Shown here one piece after another: positions 27,215 through 36,685 of a stretch of 64,000 nucleotides of DNA. A program made the translations under genes and the position numbers. Within the stretch, counting starts at the first letter, position 1. Each line of letters begins with the position of its first letter. The DNA lies in NCBI GenBank assembly GCA_018883785.1, contig JAHLFO010000111.1:1-64000 (forward strand), read 5' to 3'. The stretch is from Candidatus Bacteroides intestinipullorum. GTDB lineage: Bacteria > Bacteroidota > Bacteroidia > Bacteroidales > Bacteroidaceae. The notes below the pieces were generated by a model. The model saw nothing but the letters and a program-made list of their open reading frames with translations. It did not search any database and was not told where the DNA came from.

Positions 27215-29725
27215 TTACTTAAACAGATTTACCAAAGTCGCAATCATAGTAGCCAATGAAGCAGTTGATGTCCCCATGCTTATAATCTCGGCAGGCGTCA
27301 TTTTGTTCCTTCTGTCCTTAGTCGGAACAATAATCTCACATCCCGGTTCTATTGCTTTAGAACTGCTGGAGCGAGGACGCGCCACAGTACCATTCATATA
27401 AACGACATAAGCTTTCCGTTTCTTGGCATTATTACCATAGCCGCCAGCTTGATCAATATAATATTTCAAGTTCTCACCTTTCTTATAAGTTACAGTATTG
27501 GGATACATCACTGCTCCGCTAATTTTGACCGTACTGACATATTCGGGTACATACAAAATATCGCCATTGCGCAACACCAAATCATCATCCGACCCAGGAT
27601 TTGCCAAAGCACCCTCCAAGCTGATGCCCACCGGATAGAAGTCAGATTGGTCTATCATACTCACAGCTATAGAATCTTGCCCGCCACGGCTTTTCGCCAT
27701 ACGCACGGCATCATCGCGCCTGCGAATCTCATCTTCTGTCATCTCACGAATCAGACGGGCACCACGCACATAGGCATCCGGAGTAACGCCACCGGCTTTC
27801 TTTATTATGTCGCTCAAGCGTTCATTCTTTTTAGACAACGCATAATTGCCACTAAACAACACTTCGCCGGAAACCATAACATTCTGCTGCTCTCGATAAG
27901 CGGGGCTCCTACGTATGTATACCTCATCAAATGGAAGCAGATGGAAGTCTTCGCTTCCCTTACCCACTAAAAGCCCATCCTTCAAATCAAAAACAAAGCT
28001 TTCGCCAACAACCGTACTATACGCCGCACTCTTCGGATTTTTCACACGACGGGCCACCTCAACTTTTGTTGTCGCAGCAGCTTCCAACAATCCGCCCGCC
28101 TGTACCACAAGATCTTCGATAGTCGTATTTTCTGAATAGAGATAAGTACCTGGATTAGCCACTTCACCGTGGATGGTCAGCGTAGCTTCTTCTTTCAAAT
28201 CATGAATGCTTGGAATATAGATTACATCATTTTTTTGCAAAGGAATATCGGCTACCGTACCGTTCAAAATGCCTTTCATATCCAGCTGGATGATCTCGTG
28301 CTCCAAATCCTCATGCTCTCTATCCAGGATGGCACGGTTTAAGAAAGCATCACCTCGCACGCCTTCGGCCTTTTCAACGAGTTGTTTTACAGTATTCATC
28401 TTGCTGTCCAGTTGATAGAGTCCCGGACGATAGACTGCGCCTCGAAGCTCCACACGATTTTCAAAACGCTGAAGAACAGAATCAACCGTCACCACATCCC
28501 CATCATTCATGAGGAAGGTGGCATATTCTTCGTCATCTACATTATATACTTGCATTTCCCTGCCACTCTTGCGAATGACACGAATGGCATTTTTATAAGC
28601 ATCACCAGTAAAACCTCCGGCATAATCCAACAATAGATTAGCAGCTTCTCCCGGCTTCATCTCATAAAACATCGGTCTTTTAACCTTCCCCAGTATTTGT
28701 ACCAAGGATTGATAGGGCTGAACCAGAATGACATCTCCGTCTTGCAAACGCACATCATCCTTCATCTTGCCTTTCAAAATGAAATCATACACGTCCACAT
28801 CCGCCACGACATCGCCATTGCGCACCACCCGAATGCTACGTAAGCTGCCAATGTCGTTCACACCGCCTGCACGATAGAGTGCATGAAAAACGGAAGCAAA
28901 AGAAGATAAGGTATAAGTGCCAGGCACGGCTACTTCTCCCATTACATTTACTTGAATGGATCGGATTTCACCCAAAGTCAACTTTACTTGCGTATTAGGT
29001 ACATTGCCCGAAACGCCCGAATAGATTTTGACAAATTGCTCGCGTAAATAGTCATTAGCTTCACGTACAGTCTTCCCGCTCAAATAAACGGGTCCAAGAT
29101 TACTAACCAGTATGCTGCCTTCCGGAGATATAGTCTCGCGAATGGTTGTCTCAGATGCTCCCCACACATCAATAATCACCTCATCACCAGGTCCCAAGCG
29201 ATAATCCACGGGAGTAGCCACATTAATATTCGGCTCGAAAGTCAAGTATTGATTGGTGAAAATATTATGGCCAAAAATCTGTTGAGTAGGGTCTTTTTTT
29301 TCTTCTTCACGATAGTAATCTTTCTCCCACATCAATGAATCTTCTTCTGTCTTGTTTTCATCCAAACTAGGGTCCAACCGATCACTCTGCAAACGGCGAG
29401 AGGGAGAAAGTTTTTGCCCACGCTTGCCGTCTTTCTTCATAGTCTCATCTGTTTCGGACTTTGAACGGGAACGCTTTGTATTTTTTTGATTATCCTCCGA
29501 AAGCTGCTTATCGGTTTCACCAGATTGATACTGTTCATAGATATTTTCCAGCTGTTCTCTCGTTACCCCCCTACGCATCAGCTCAGAAGCTATTTGTTGT
29601 TGACTTTTTCCGGCCTGGCTGGCACTCTTCACATACTGGACAATCTGATCATCGGTCATCTGCTGAGCCACTACAGTGCCGCAAATAACGAACATCAAGG
29701 AAAAAAACAAAATAATTCTACGCAT
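27215..29725 (-). CDS. Wza-like polysaccharide export protein with repeated SLBB domains
   Basis: The 836-residue precursor has a signal peptide (MRRIILFFSLMFVICGTVVA, cleaved before QQ). The N-terminal region of about 110 residues is unusual, with a short helical repeat (DDQIVQYVKSASQAGKSQQQ) and a charged Lys/Arg linker. The Poly_export motif follows (DYRLGPGDEVIIDVWGASE), then about five SLBB beta-grasp domains (e.g. VNVMGEVAVPGTYTLSS, VKISGAVMYPNTVTYKKGENL). It should form the outer-membrane export channel for a capsule or exopolysaccharide. No lipobox is seen. Canonical Wza (about 380 residues) is much shorter; long multi-SLBB forms are usual in Bacteroidetes. Confidence 0.9.
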   Translation of the reverse strand: MRRIILFFSLMFVICGTVVAQQMTDDQIVQYVKSASQAGKSQQQIASELMRRGVTREQLENIYEQYQSGETDKQLSEDNQKNTKRSRSKSETDETMKKDGKRGQKLSPSRRLQSDRLDPSLDENKTEEDSLMWEKDYYREEEKKDPTQQIFGHNIFTNQYLTFEPNINVATPVDYRLGPGDEVIIDVWGASETTIRETISPEGSILVSNLGPVYLSGKTVREANDYLREQFVKIYSGVSGNVPNTQVKLTLGEIRSIQVNVMGEVAVPGTYTLSSFASVFHALYRAGGVNDIGSLRSIRVVRNGDVVADVDVYDFILKGKMKDDVRLQDGDVILVQPYQSLVQILGKVKRPMFYEMKPGEAANLLLDYAGGFTGDAYKNAIRVIRKSGREMQVYNVDDEEYATFLMNDGDVVTVDSVLQRFENRVELRGAVYRPGLYQLDSKMNTVKQLVEKAEGVRGDAFLNRAILDREHEDLEHEIIQLDMKGILNGTVADIPLQKNDVIYIPSIHDLKEEATLTIHGEVANPGTYLYSENTTIEDLVVQAGGLLEAAATTKVEVARRVKNPKSAAYSTVVGESFVFDLKDGLLVGKGSEDFHLLPFDEVYIRRSPAYREQQNVMVSGEVLFSGNYALSKKNERLSDIIKKAGGVTPDAYVRGARLIREMTEDEIRRRDDAVRMAKSRGGQDSIAVSMIDQSDFYPVGISLEGALANPGSDDDLVLRNGDILYVPEYVSTVKISGAVMYPNTVTYKKGENLKYYIDQAGGYGNNAKKRKAYVVYMNGTVARPRSSSSKAIEPGCEIIVPTKDRRNKMTPAEIISMGTSTASLATMIATLVNLFK

Positions 29726-29776
29726 AAAAAGAATTCAGTAAATGTTTATATCTACTTGCTTGAGCTAAGTCGGCGA

Positions 29777-29784
29777 CAAAGGTA
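29777..29784 (-). promoter_or_regulatory. -7 element for the Wza-Wzz operon
   Basis: The minus strand reads TACCTTTG, 51 bases before the start codon. No clear -33 element is present. Confidence 0.6.
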
Positions 29785-29930
29785 GCATTTTTTGCTTATA
29801 TTCCCCGCATACAGTCTTTTAGTTTTTCTAAAAACATGCAATGCCCTTCCCTACTAATAATATAACCATAAGAAATAAGCCACCTCTAATCTACTTTTAG
29901 AAGAACGACGCTAAAAAAGTGCCTCGCAAA

Positions 29931-29963
29931 TTTGGAGATATAAAACTATTTTGCGTACCTTTG
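29931..29963 (+). promoter_or_regulatory. Promoter of tRNA-Pro
   Basis: -33 TTTG (29931-29934) and -7 TACCTTTG (29956-29963) are separated by 21 bases, an ideal Bacteroides promoter. Confidence 0.88.
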
Positions 29964-29995
29964 CACCGTCAAAAACGAAAGCAAGCGTTTTGATT

Positions 29996-30068
29996 CGGAA
30001 TGTAGCGCAGTTGGTAGCGCACTACGTTCGGGACGTAGGGGTCGGGCGTTCGAGTCGCCTCATTCCGA
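29996..30068 (+). tRNA. tRNA-Pro (CGG)
   Basis: The 73-nucleotide cloverleaf has the proline-type C1:G72 acceptor stem (CGGAATG/CATTCCG). The anticodon stem CTACG/CGTAG holds the loop TTCGGGA, giving anticodon CGG. The T loop is TTCGAGT and the discriminator is A. CCA is not encoded. Confidence 0.95.
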
Positions 30069-30081
30069 CAGGACAAGAGAT

Positions 30082-30117
30082 GAAGCCATTGCAAAAGCAA
30101 TGGCTTCTTTATTTTTG
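30082..30117 (+). terminator. Terminator of tRNA-Pro
   Basis: GAAGCCATTGC and its exact complement surround AAAA, followed by TTTATTTTT. Confidence 0.93.
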
Positions 30118-30151
30118 CACACTGCGCTATGCCTTTTTATAAAAATTACAC

Positions 30152-30159
30152 TACCTTTG
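30152..30159 (+). promoter_or_regulatory. -7 element for the SusR-like gene
   Basis: TACCTTTG lies 33 bases before the ATG at 30193. Confidence 0.6.
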
Positions 30160-30192
30160 TGCCTATTCTTCTATAGTATCGTACTGCACTGA

Positions 30193-33087
30193 ATGAGAAA
30201 ACTAGTTTATACATTATTATATAGCCTCCTCTTGTCGTTCGTTTCTTTGGGAATGGAAGCGAATGTAGGATGGAACAGCTTCATTGTGAACTTCAACAAG
30301 AAACATTATGGCAATGGGGCGCAGACGTGGCAGATCGCTTCCTATGGGAACCGTTGGACGTACTTTGCCAATAAAAACGGGTTGGTGCAGTTTGATGGAG
30401 ATAATTGGCAACTTTTCCCGTTGAACAATTCGCTGGATGCACGCTCGGTGTTGCCTTCCAAGCTGCATAACAGGATTTATGTAGGCGGTGTCAATGAATT
30501 CGGCTACTTTGAACCCAATGCTACAGGCGAACTCGTTTACCAAAGTCTGTCGGACACATTGGACGCCTCCATGCGTTATCTGGGCAATGTGTGGGGCGTA
30601 CACGAGATAGACAACATCCTCTATTTCCAAGGGGATGGATGCATCGTCAAGCAGCTGGATGGAAAATACACGTTGATTAATCCGGGATGCAAGATAGACT
30701 GTTCGGACTTGGTGAATGGCGTGCTTTACCTGAGTACGGACAAAGGCATCCGTCTGCTGGTGGGCAATGAGCTTATCCCGCTGAACGGTGCGGAGCAATT
30801 GCCCTCCAACCGCATCCGAGGGATTGTACCCTACGAGGACGGCATCCTGATTGCCACGGCTTACCATGGCTTGTTCTATTATGACGGGCATACTGTGGAG
30901 CCTTTCATTACCGGCGCGGAAGACTTCATGCGCCGCAACGAGGTATTCTGCATCACCCGCCAGGGCAACCGTATCGCACTGGGTACCATCCACAACGGAT
31001 TGATGTTGATAGATTGCACCACCCGCGAACTCAGTTTCTTCAACGAAAACAATGGATTGCAAAACAACACTGTATTGTCCGTAGCCTTTGATCCCAACGG
31101 CAACTTGTGGGCCGGCTTGGACAACGGAATGGCTTACGTCTGCCTAGCTTCCCCCTTCACCAACTTGTATTCCCATCCTCATCATGGCACCGGTTATACG
31201 GCGGCTGTCCAAGGCGATTGTCTCTATTTGGGGACCAACCGAGGTCTGATTTACATCCCGTGGCCTACGCAGCGGGATGACGGGAGACAGCCGGAAATCC
31301 GCCACGTACATGGCTCCAGCGGACAGGTGTGGGGATTGTGCCGCATCGGCGAAGAGCTATTTTGTCTGCACGACCGAGGTATTTTCCGGGTAGCCGGTTC
31401 TACCTTGGAGCGCATCACCGACCTCGTCGGCACCTGGACTTGCCAGCAAGTGGAGGGGCATCCCGACCTGATGTATGTCGGAACCTATGACGGCATCTAC
31501 CTGCTGAAGAAAACCGGAACGGAGTGGCGCAAACTGTGGAAAATAAACAATATGAACCACTCAGCCCGCTGGTTTGAACAAGAGTCTGCCCACGTCTTGT
31601 GGATTTATGTCACAGATCATATCTCGCGCATTGAGCTGAATGAGGACCTGTCCGATGTGGTCACCAGCAAGGAATACTACCAGAAAGACGGCTTCCCCTC
31701 AAAGCGTGATGTGTATGTCAGCAAGGTGAAAGACCGGATATACTTCCCCACACCGTCAGGCATTTACCGCCACAATCCGTCCACCGACCGCATGGAGCCT
31801 TGCCTCGAAATGGACAGCCTGCTGGGCGGTTCCATCCCTTACCGATACTTGGTAGAACGGGGCAACCGCCTGATGGCTCTAAGCCCATACGGCATCTATA
31901 TCACCGATTTGGAGGCGACCGGTGGTCGTGCAGCCAACAAACAGGTGCACCTGATTCAAGCCCCCTTGGTGGAGTTGCAGCCGGACAATAAGGTTTTCAT
32001 TCCAGTCTCCGATTCGCTCATGGTGCTGCCCAACGAGAATGGGTTTGCCCTCTTCCATCTTCCCGTTGAGACTTCCGGGCCAGCCTTCGACTTGCCCTCC
32101 GGTATAGAAAGCATGTACCTTTCTGCTTCAAGAGACTCACTGGTCTACAAAGCCAATTTTCTGAAAGACAAGGAAGTGCCAGCCATCAGTTATGCATACA
32201 ATTCTGTACGATTTGAGTACACTGTCCCGTTTTTGCTGAAAGACAATGAGGTGCGTTTCCAATACCGCCTGAACAACGGGAAGTGGTCCACGCCCGGCAA
32301 TATCCGGACAAAGGAATACAGCAACCTGCACGAAGGGGCTTATACCTTCGAGGTACGTACGCTCTTTCCGGACGGCACCTCCACAACTGATGCGATAGCC
32401 TTCGAGATACTCCCCCCGTGGTATCGTTCATGGCCGGCCTATATAGGCTACCTCGTACTCATGGTAGCCCTGGTATGGGGACTGATCCGCTGGGACGCAG
32501 CGCGCATGAGCCGCAAGCAGAGGCTGGCTGTGGTGCAGAAAGACCAGGAGATCAAGGAGATGGAACAAGAGTACGAAGCCGAGAAGGCACAACACGAAAA
32601 GCAAATCATCCAGCTGGAAAAAGAGAAACTGGAGTATGACCTGCAACACAAAAGCCAGGAGATGGTCAACCTGATGATCAACTTCACCCGCAAGAATGAG
32701 GTATTGACTGAAATCAAAACCGAAATCATGAAGGTGGCGGCCGAACTGAAGGGGGAGAGTGCCCGAGAAACCAAACGCCATCTGGTCTTAATCAACGGGA
32801 AGATAGATGCGAACATCCAAAGCGACGAAGTACTGAAGCGTATCGAGGAGCAGTTTGACTTGCTGCACAACAACTTCATGAAGCGCCTCCACGAACACCA
32901 TCCCGGCCTCTCCAACAACGAACGCATGATGTGCGCCTACCTGAAGATGAACCTATCGACCAAGGAGATTGCCCCGCTGCTGAATATCTCGGTACGTGGC
33001 GTGGAGACCATGCGCTACCGCCTGCGCAAGAAGCTCGGCTTGGAGCGCGAAGACAGCCTGAGCGACTACCTGAACAACCAATTGTAA
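30193..33087 (+). CDS. SusR-like membrane-spanning sensor/regulator with LuxR-type HTH
   Basis: The 964-residue protein has a signal/anchor sequence at the N terminus. A long periplasmic sensor follows, built from beta-propeller repeats (YFANKNGLVQFDGDNWQLF, LWAGLDNGMAYV). A Y_Y_Y domain (about 650-735), one membrane helix (about 742-762, WPAYIGYLVLMVALVWGLI) and a cytoplasmic coiled coil (about 775-840) come next. The C terminus carries a LuxR/GerE-type HTH (LSTKEIAPLLNISVRGVETMRYRLRKKLGL without the overlap). There is no histidine kinase or receiver, so the signal passes through the membrane in one protein, as in SusR of the starch locus. It sits 396 bases before susC in the same direction and probably controls it. 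Confidence 0.88.
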   Translation: MRKLVYTLLYSLLLSFVSLGMEANVGWNSFIVNFNKKHYGNGAQTWQIASYGNRWTYFANKNGLVQFDGDNWQLFPLNNSLDARSVLPSKLHNRIYVGGVNEFGYFEPNATGELVYQSLSDTLDASMRYLGNVWGVHEIDNILYFQGDGCIVKQLDGKYTLINPGCKIDCSDLVNGVLYLSTDKGIRLLVGNELIPLNGAEQLPSNRIRGIVPYEDGILIATAYHGLFYYDGHTVEPFITGAEDFMRRNEVFCITRQGNRIALGTIHNGLMLIDCTTRELSFFNENNGLQNNTVLSVAFDPNGNLWAGLDNGMAYVCLASPFTNLYSHPHHGTGYTAAVQGDCLYLGTNRGLIYIPWPTQRDDGRQPEIRHVHGSSGQVWGLCRIGEELFCLHDRGIFRVAGSTLERITDLVGTWTCQQVEGHPDLMYVGTYDGIYLLKKTGTEWRKLWKINNMNHSARWFEQESAHVLWIYVTDHISRIELNEDLSDVVTSKEYYQKDGFPSKRDVYVSKVKDRIYFPTPSGIYRHNPSTDRMEPCLEMDSLLGGSIPYRYLVERGNRLMALSPYGIYITDLEATGGRAANKQVHLIQAPLVELQPDNKVFIPVSDSLMVLPNENGFALFHLPVETSGPAFDLPSGIESMYLSASRDSLVYKANFLKDKEVPAISYAYNSVRFEYTVPFLLKDNEVRFQYRLNNGKWSTPGNIRTKEYSNLHEGAYTFEVRTLFPDGTSTTDAIAFEILPPWYRSWPAYIGYLVLMVALVWGLIRWDAARMSRKQRLAVVQKDQEIKEMEQEYEAEKAQHEKQIIQLEKEKLEYDLQHKSQEMVNLMINFTRKNEVLTEIKTEIMKVAAELKGESARETKRHLVLINGKIDANIQSDEVLKRIEEQFDLLHNNFMKRLHEHHPGLSNNERMMCAYLKMNLSTKEIAPLLNISVRGVETMRYRLRKKLGLEREDSLSDYLNNQL

Positions 33088-33099
33088 TTTCTTTTACCC

Positions 33100-33132
33100 G
33101 GCACGGACAGCCACGTTCCTGTCCGTGTTTAC
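33100..33132 (+). terminator. Hairpin after the SusR-like gene
   Basis: CACGGACAG and CTGTCCGTG (33102-33110 and 33119-33127) enclose an 8-base loop and are followed by TTTA. It is weak as a terminator because the T-run is short. The 22-bp repeat array begins at its 3' end. Confidence 0.6.
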
Positions 33133-33195
33133 CCATGCCCGCGCCCGCGCTTACCCATGCCTGCGCCCGTGCTTACCTATGCCTGCGCCCACACT
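33130..33195. repeat. 22-bp tandem repeat array (family A, locus 3, inverted)
   Basis: Three units of exactly 22 bases (33130, 33152, 33174) begin TACCCATGCC/TACCYATGCCTGCGCCC. Read on the minus strand they give AGCACGGGCGCAGGCATGGG, which matches the units at 14225-14268. The array is G+C-rich and sits just after the regulator gene. Confidence 0.85.
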
Positions 33196-33281
33196 CGGAG
33201 ATAGAGCTGTTTCCCTCCATGAAGGCTTGCTAATTTTATGCAAAGAGGATAAATCTTTGTTTTATGTTGTGCAACATATAA

Positions 33282-33378
33282 TTGGCGTACCCTATAAAGT
33301 AGACATTATAGACTGATTTTAAGCGTATTATTGCAGTTTGGCGTATTATTGACGTATATCTACATCCCTTTTGGCGTA
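33282..33378 (+). promoter_or_regulatory. Repeated TTGGCGTA boxes upstream of susC
   Basis: TTGGCGTA occurs exactly at 33282-33289, 33338-33345 and 33371-33378, with a variant TTAAGCGTA at 33319-33327. The two middle boxes extend to an 11-base direct repeat GCGTATTATTG spaced 18 bases apart. They lie 40-140 bases before the susC -7 element, a fitting place for an activator. The SusR-like protein encoded just upstream is the obvious candidate to bind them; this is inference. Confidence 0.5.
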
Positions 33379-33420
33379 GTTGCGAATTGACTATTTTCAT
33401 TGACCTAAATCAATTCTGCA

Positions 33421-33428
33421 TACATTTG
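33421..33428 (+). promoter_or_regulatory. -7 element for the susC operon
   Basis: TACATTTG lies 55 bases before the susC ATG, with a possible -33 ATTG at 33399-33402 (18-base spacing). Confidence 0.6.
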
Positions 33429-33483
33429 TCGTGCTCTTAGTGGAGCAATTTTGTGATTCGTTAATCTTAATACAGTAAAACTT

Positions 33484-36400
33484 ATGAAAAAGCTGTTGTC
33501 AGTTTTATTCTTGCTAAGCTTTACCTTGGCTTCTGTATATGCCCAAGATATACAGGTAAAAGGTACAGTGGTGAGCGGGTCGGATGATTTCCCGCTGCCC
33601 GGTGTGAATGTGGTAGTGAAAGGTACTACCCAAGGTGTGATTACCGACCTCGACGGTAACTTCATGATTTCCGTTCCTTCCGATGCGGTGCTGACCTTCA
33701 CCTACATCGGCTTCAAGACCCAAGAAGTGGCCGTGAACGGGAAAACAACCTTAAATGTAGTGTTGGATGAAGACACGGAAACGCTGGAAGAAGTAGTCGT
33801 GGTGGGTTACGGTGTCCAGAAGAAAAGCGTGGTGACGGCCTCCATCGCCAAGGTTTCCGCAGACGACCTGGAAAACAAAGCCCCTGTCCGTATGGATAAT
33901 GCCTTGAAAGGTCTGGCTGCCGGCGTGGATGTCACCTCATCTTCCGGTCAACCGGGTGCCAGCCCCCGCGTGCGCATCCGTGGTATCGGTACCATCAACA
34001 ACAGCGACCCGCTGTACATCGTGGACGGTATGCCCATCAGTGGCGGTCTGGACTTCGTGAACCCCAACGACATCGAGTCTATCGAGGTGCTGAAAGATGC
34101 CGCTTCCGGTGCCATCTATGGTGCGCGTGCCGCCAACGGTGTCATCCTGGTGACGACCAAGAAAGGCAAACTGGGCAAGACCAGCATCAACTACAACTTC
34201 TCCTACGGCTGGCAAAGCGCCTGGAAACGCCGCGAGGTGACCAGTGCCACGGACTACGCCATCCTGCAAAACGAGAAGTACATGAACGGCGGCCAGGCAC
34301 CCTTGTATGCCGACCCCTATAACCTGACGGACATCAACGGCAACCCTGTGACCGGCTTCGGCACGGACTGGCAGGATGCCGTGTTCAACGACGGCGCACC
34401 TGTGGTGAACCACGACGTGACCATCAGCGGCGCCACGGAGAAGGTGAACTACTACCTCTCCCTGGGCTACTACTCGCAAGACGGTATCGTGGGCGGTAAC
34501 TACGGGCAGTCCAACTACGACCGTTTGACCCTCCGCTCGAACACCTCCTACAATCTGATTGACGCCTCGAAGGAACGCTCCTTCCTCAACAAGCTGGATC
34601 TGAGCGTCAACGTGGCCTACATGCGCACGCACTCCACGGGCGTTTCCGAGAACTCCGAGTTCGGCTCCATCCTGGGTTCTGCCCTCTACCTGTCGCCCAT
34701 ACTCCCCATCACAGTATCGGGCGCCACTGCCGACGAAATGGTGAACTATTACGAATCCCAGGGATTTGACCTGCCCCGCGACCCGAACGGCAATGCCTAC
34801 ACCGTGCCCAGCTACTTCGGCTCGTACAACGAGATGAACAACCCGCTGGCCATGATGACGCTGAATCCGCAGAAGAACTTCTCGCACAAGTTCGTGCCCA
34901 AGTTCAGCATCGACCTGCAGCTGTGGGATAACTTGAAATACCACTTCAGCTACAGTGCCGACATGTCCTTCTGGGGCTACGATGCAGCTACGGTCAGCAA
35001 GCATTACCTCTCCGGCAACAACAACGCCACGCACACCAGCGCCAGCGCCAACCGGCAGCAGAACGTGACGTGGCAGATAGAAAACACGCTGACCTACGAC
35101 AAGACCTTCGGCAAACACACCGTGGGTGTCGTGCTGGGCCAGTCGGCCTTGAAGTACAAGGGCGACCAGGTAGGCGGCAGCCGCTGGAACCTAGTGAATC
35201 CGAATAAGCCCTCTATCGACTATGCCACAGGCAGTGTCATCGACGGCGTGGCCCAATTCAGCGTCTACGGCGCTCCGTTCGTGGAGCACACGATGGCCTC
35301 CATGTTCGGCCGCTTGAGCTACAACTACGATGAACGCTACATGGTGCAAGCCACTGTACGCCGCGACGGCTCCAGCCGCTTCGGTCCCAATAATAAATAT
35401 GGTATCTTCCCCTCCTTCTCCGCCGGATGGAACGTGATGAACGAATCCTTCATGGAGGACACGCGCGACTGGCTCTCCAACCTGAAGATCCGCTTTAGCT
35501 GGGGTAAGAACGGTAACGACAACATCGACGACTTCGGCTATACGTCCCTGACCGCCATGGGCAACAACGTCCTCTTCGGCAAGGATGCCATCAAGTGGAA
35601 CGGCTCCAAGGCTTCCCGCCTGTCCAACCCCGACCTGCGTTGGGAAGAGAGCGAGCAGACCGACATAGGTATCGACCTGGGCTTCTTCAACGGTGCATTG
35701 ACAGCCAGCATCGACTACTACATCAAGAAGACCAACGGCATGATCATCGAGATGCCCATCCCCAGCTACGTGGGCGAGACGAAGCCCTTGGGCAACGTGG
35801 GCGACATGGAGAACAAGGGCGTTGAGTTTGAACTGGGCTACAAATGGAACATCGGCGATGCGCACTTCTCCGTCAAGGGTAACGCCACGTACCTGAAGAA
35901 CACCCTGAAAAATCTGGGTAACGACACAGGCTACATCGACCTGGACGGCATCCAGGGCCTCTCCGGCGGCGGTACGCGCGGTTCTAACGGCCAGCCTTTC
36001 CCCTACTTCTTCGGCTATAAGACGGACGGTGTCTTCCAGAACGTGGCCGAAGTACAAGCCTATGTCAATAAGGACGGCAACCTGATCATGCCGGATGCCG
36101 TGCCGGGCGACGTGCGCTTTGTGGACGTGAACGGCGACGGACAGATTACAGCCGACGACCGCACCAACATCGGTAACGGCACGCCCGACTGGACCTACGG
36201 TCTGAATCTGAACGCCGACTGGAAGGGCTTTGACTTCAACATCTTCTTCCAGGGCGTGGCCGGCAACGAGGTGTTCGACGGCACATTCCGCTCGGATGTC
36301 AGCTCTGGTAACTATCCTTCGTGGATGCTGGGCCGCTGGACGGGCGAAGGCACTTCCAACAAGTATCCGCGTCTGACGCTGGGCGACGACACCAACTGGC

Positions 36401-36663
36401 AGGTATCCGACCTCTACGTGTGCGACGGCTCTTACTTCCGCCTGAAGAACATCACGCTGGGCTACACCCTGCCGCAGAACCTGACCCGCAAGGTCTGCAT
36501 CGAACGTCTCCGCGTCTATGTACAGGCCGAGAACCTGGCCACGTGGACCAAATACTGGGGCTTCGACCCGGAAATTTCGTCCGGAGCCACCTCGCTGGGC
36601 GTGGACCGCGGTATCTATCCGCAGGCACGCACCTTCACCATCGGTGCCAACATTTCATTTTAA
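33484..36663 (+). CDS. SusC-like TonB-dependent outer-membrane glycan transporter
   Basis: The 1059-residue precursor has a signal peptide (MKKLLSVLFLLSFTLASVYA, then Q). A carboxypeptidase-regulatory-like domain (about 25-105, VKGTVVSGSDDFPLPGVNVV) is followed by a TonB box region (EEVVVVGYGVQKKSVV), a plug domain (about 115-230) and a 22-strand barrel. The C terminus ends in an aromatic (GANISF) as in outer-membrane barrels. It imports oligosaccharides, with SusD acting as lid. susD follows by 22 bases. The GH16 enzyme two genes on suggests beta-glucan oligosaccharides as cargo. Confidence 0.96.
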   Translation: MKKLLSVLFLLSFTLASVYAQDIQVKGTVVSGSDDFPLPGVNVVVKGTTQGVITDLDGNFMISVPSDAVLTFTYIGFKTQEVAVNGKTTLNVVLDEDTETLEEVVVVGYGVQKKSVVTASIAKVSADDLENKAPVRMDNALKGLAAGVDVTSSSGQPGASPRVRIRGIGTINNSDPLYIVDGMPISGGLDFVNPNDIESIEVLKDAASGAIYGARAANGVILVTTKKGKLGKTSINYNFSYGWQSAWKRREVTSATDYAILQNEKYMNGGQAPLYADPYNLTDINGNPVTGFGTDWQDAVFNDGAPVVNHDVTISGATEKVNYYLSLGYYSQDGIVGGNYGQSNYDRLTLRSNTSYNLIDASKERSFLNKLDLSVNVAYMRTHSTGVSENSEFGSILGSALYLSPILPITVSGATADEMVNYYESQGFDLPRDPNGNAYTVPSYFGSYNEMNNPLAMMTLNPQKNFSHKFVPKFSIDLQLWDNLKYHFSYSADMSFWGYDAATVSKHYLSGNNNATHTSASANRQQNVTWQIENTLTYDKTFGKHTVGVVLGQSALKYKGDQVGGSRWNLVNPNKPSIDYATGSVIDGVAQFSVYGAPFVEHTMASMFGRLSYNYDERYMVQATVRRDGSSRFGPNNKYGIFPSFSAGWNVMNESFMEDTRDWLSNLKIRFSWGKNGNDNIDDFGYTSLTAMGNNVLFGKDAIKWNGSKASRLSNPDLRWEESEQTDIGIDLGFFNGALTASIDYYIKKTNGMIIEMPIPSYVGETKPLGNVGDMENKGVEFELGYKWNIGDAHFSVKGNATYLKNTLKNLGNDTGYIDLDGIQGLSGGGTRGSNGQPFPYFFGYKTDGVFQNVAEVQAYVNKDGNLIMPDAVPGDVRFVDVNGDGQITADDRTNIGNGTPDWTYGLNLNADWKGFDFNIFFQGVAGNEVFDGTFRSDVSSGNYPSWMLGRWTGEGTSNKYPRLTLGDDTNWQVSDLYVCDGSYFRLKNITLGYTLPQNLTRKVCIERLRVYVQAENLATWTKYWGFDPEISSGATSLGVDRGIYPQARTFTIGANISF

Positions 36664-36685
36664 CCCTTAAAACCAACAGACCATT

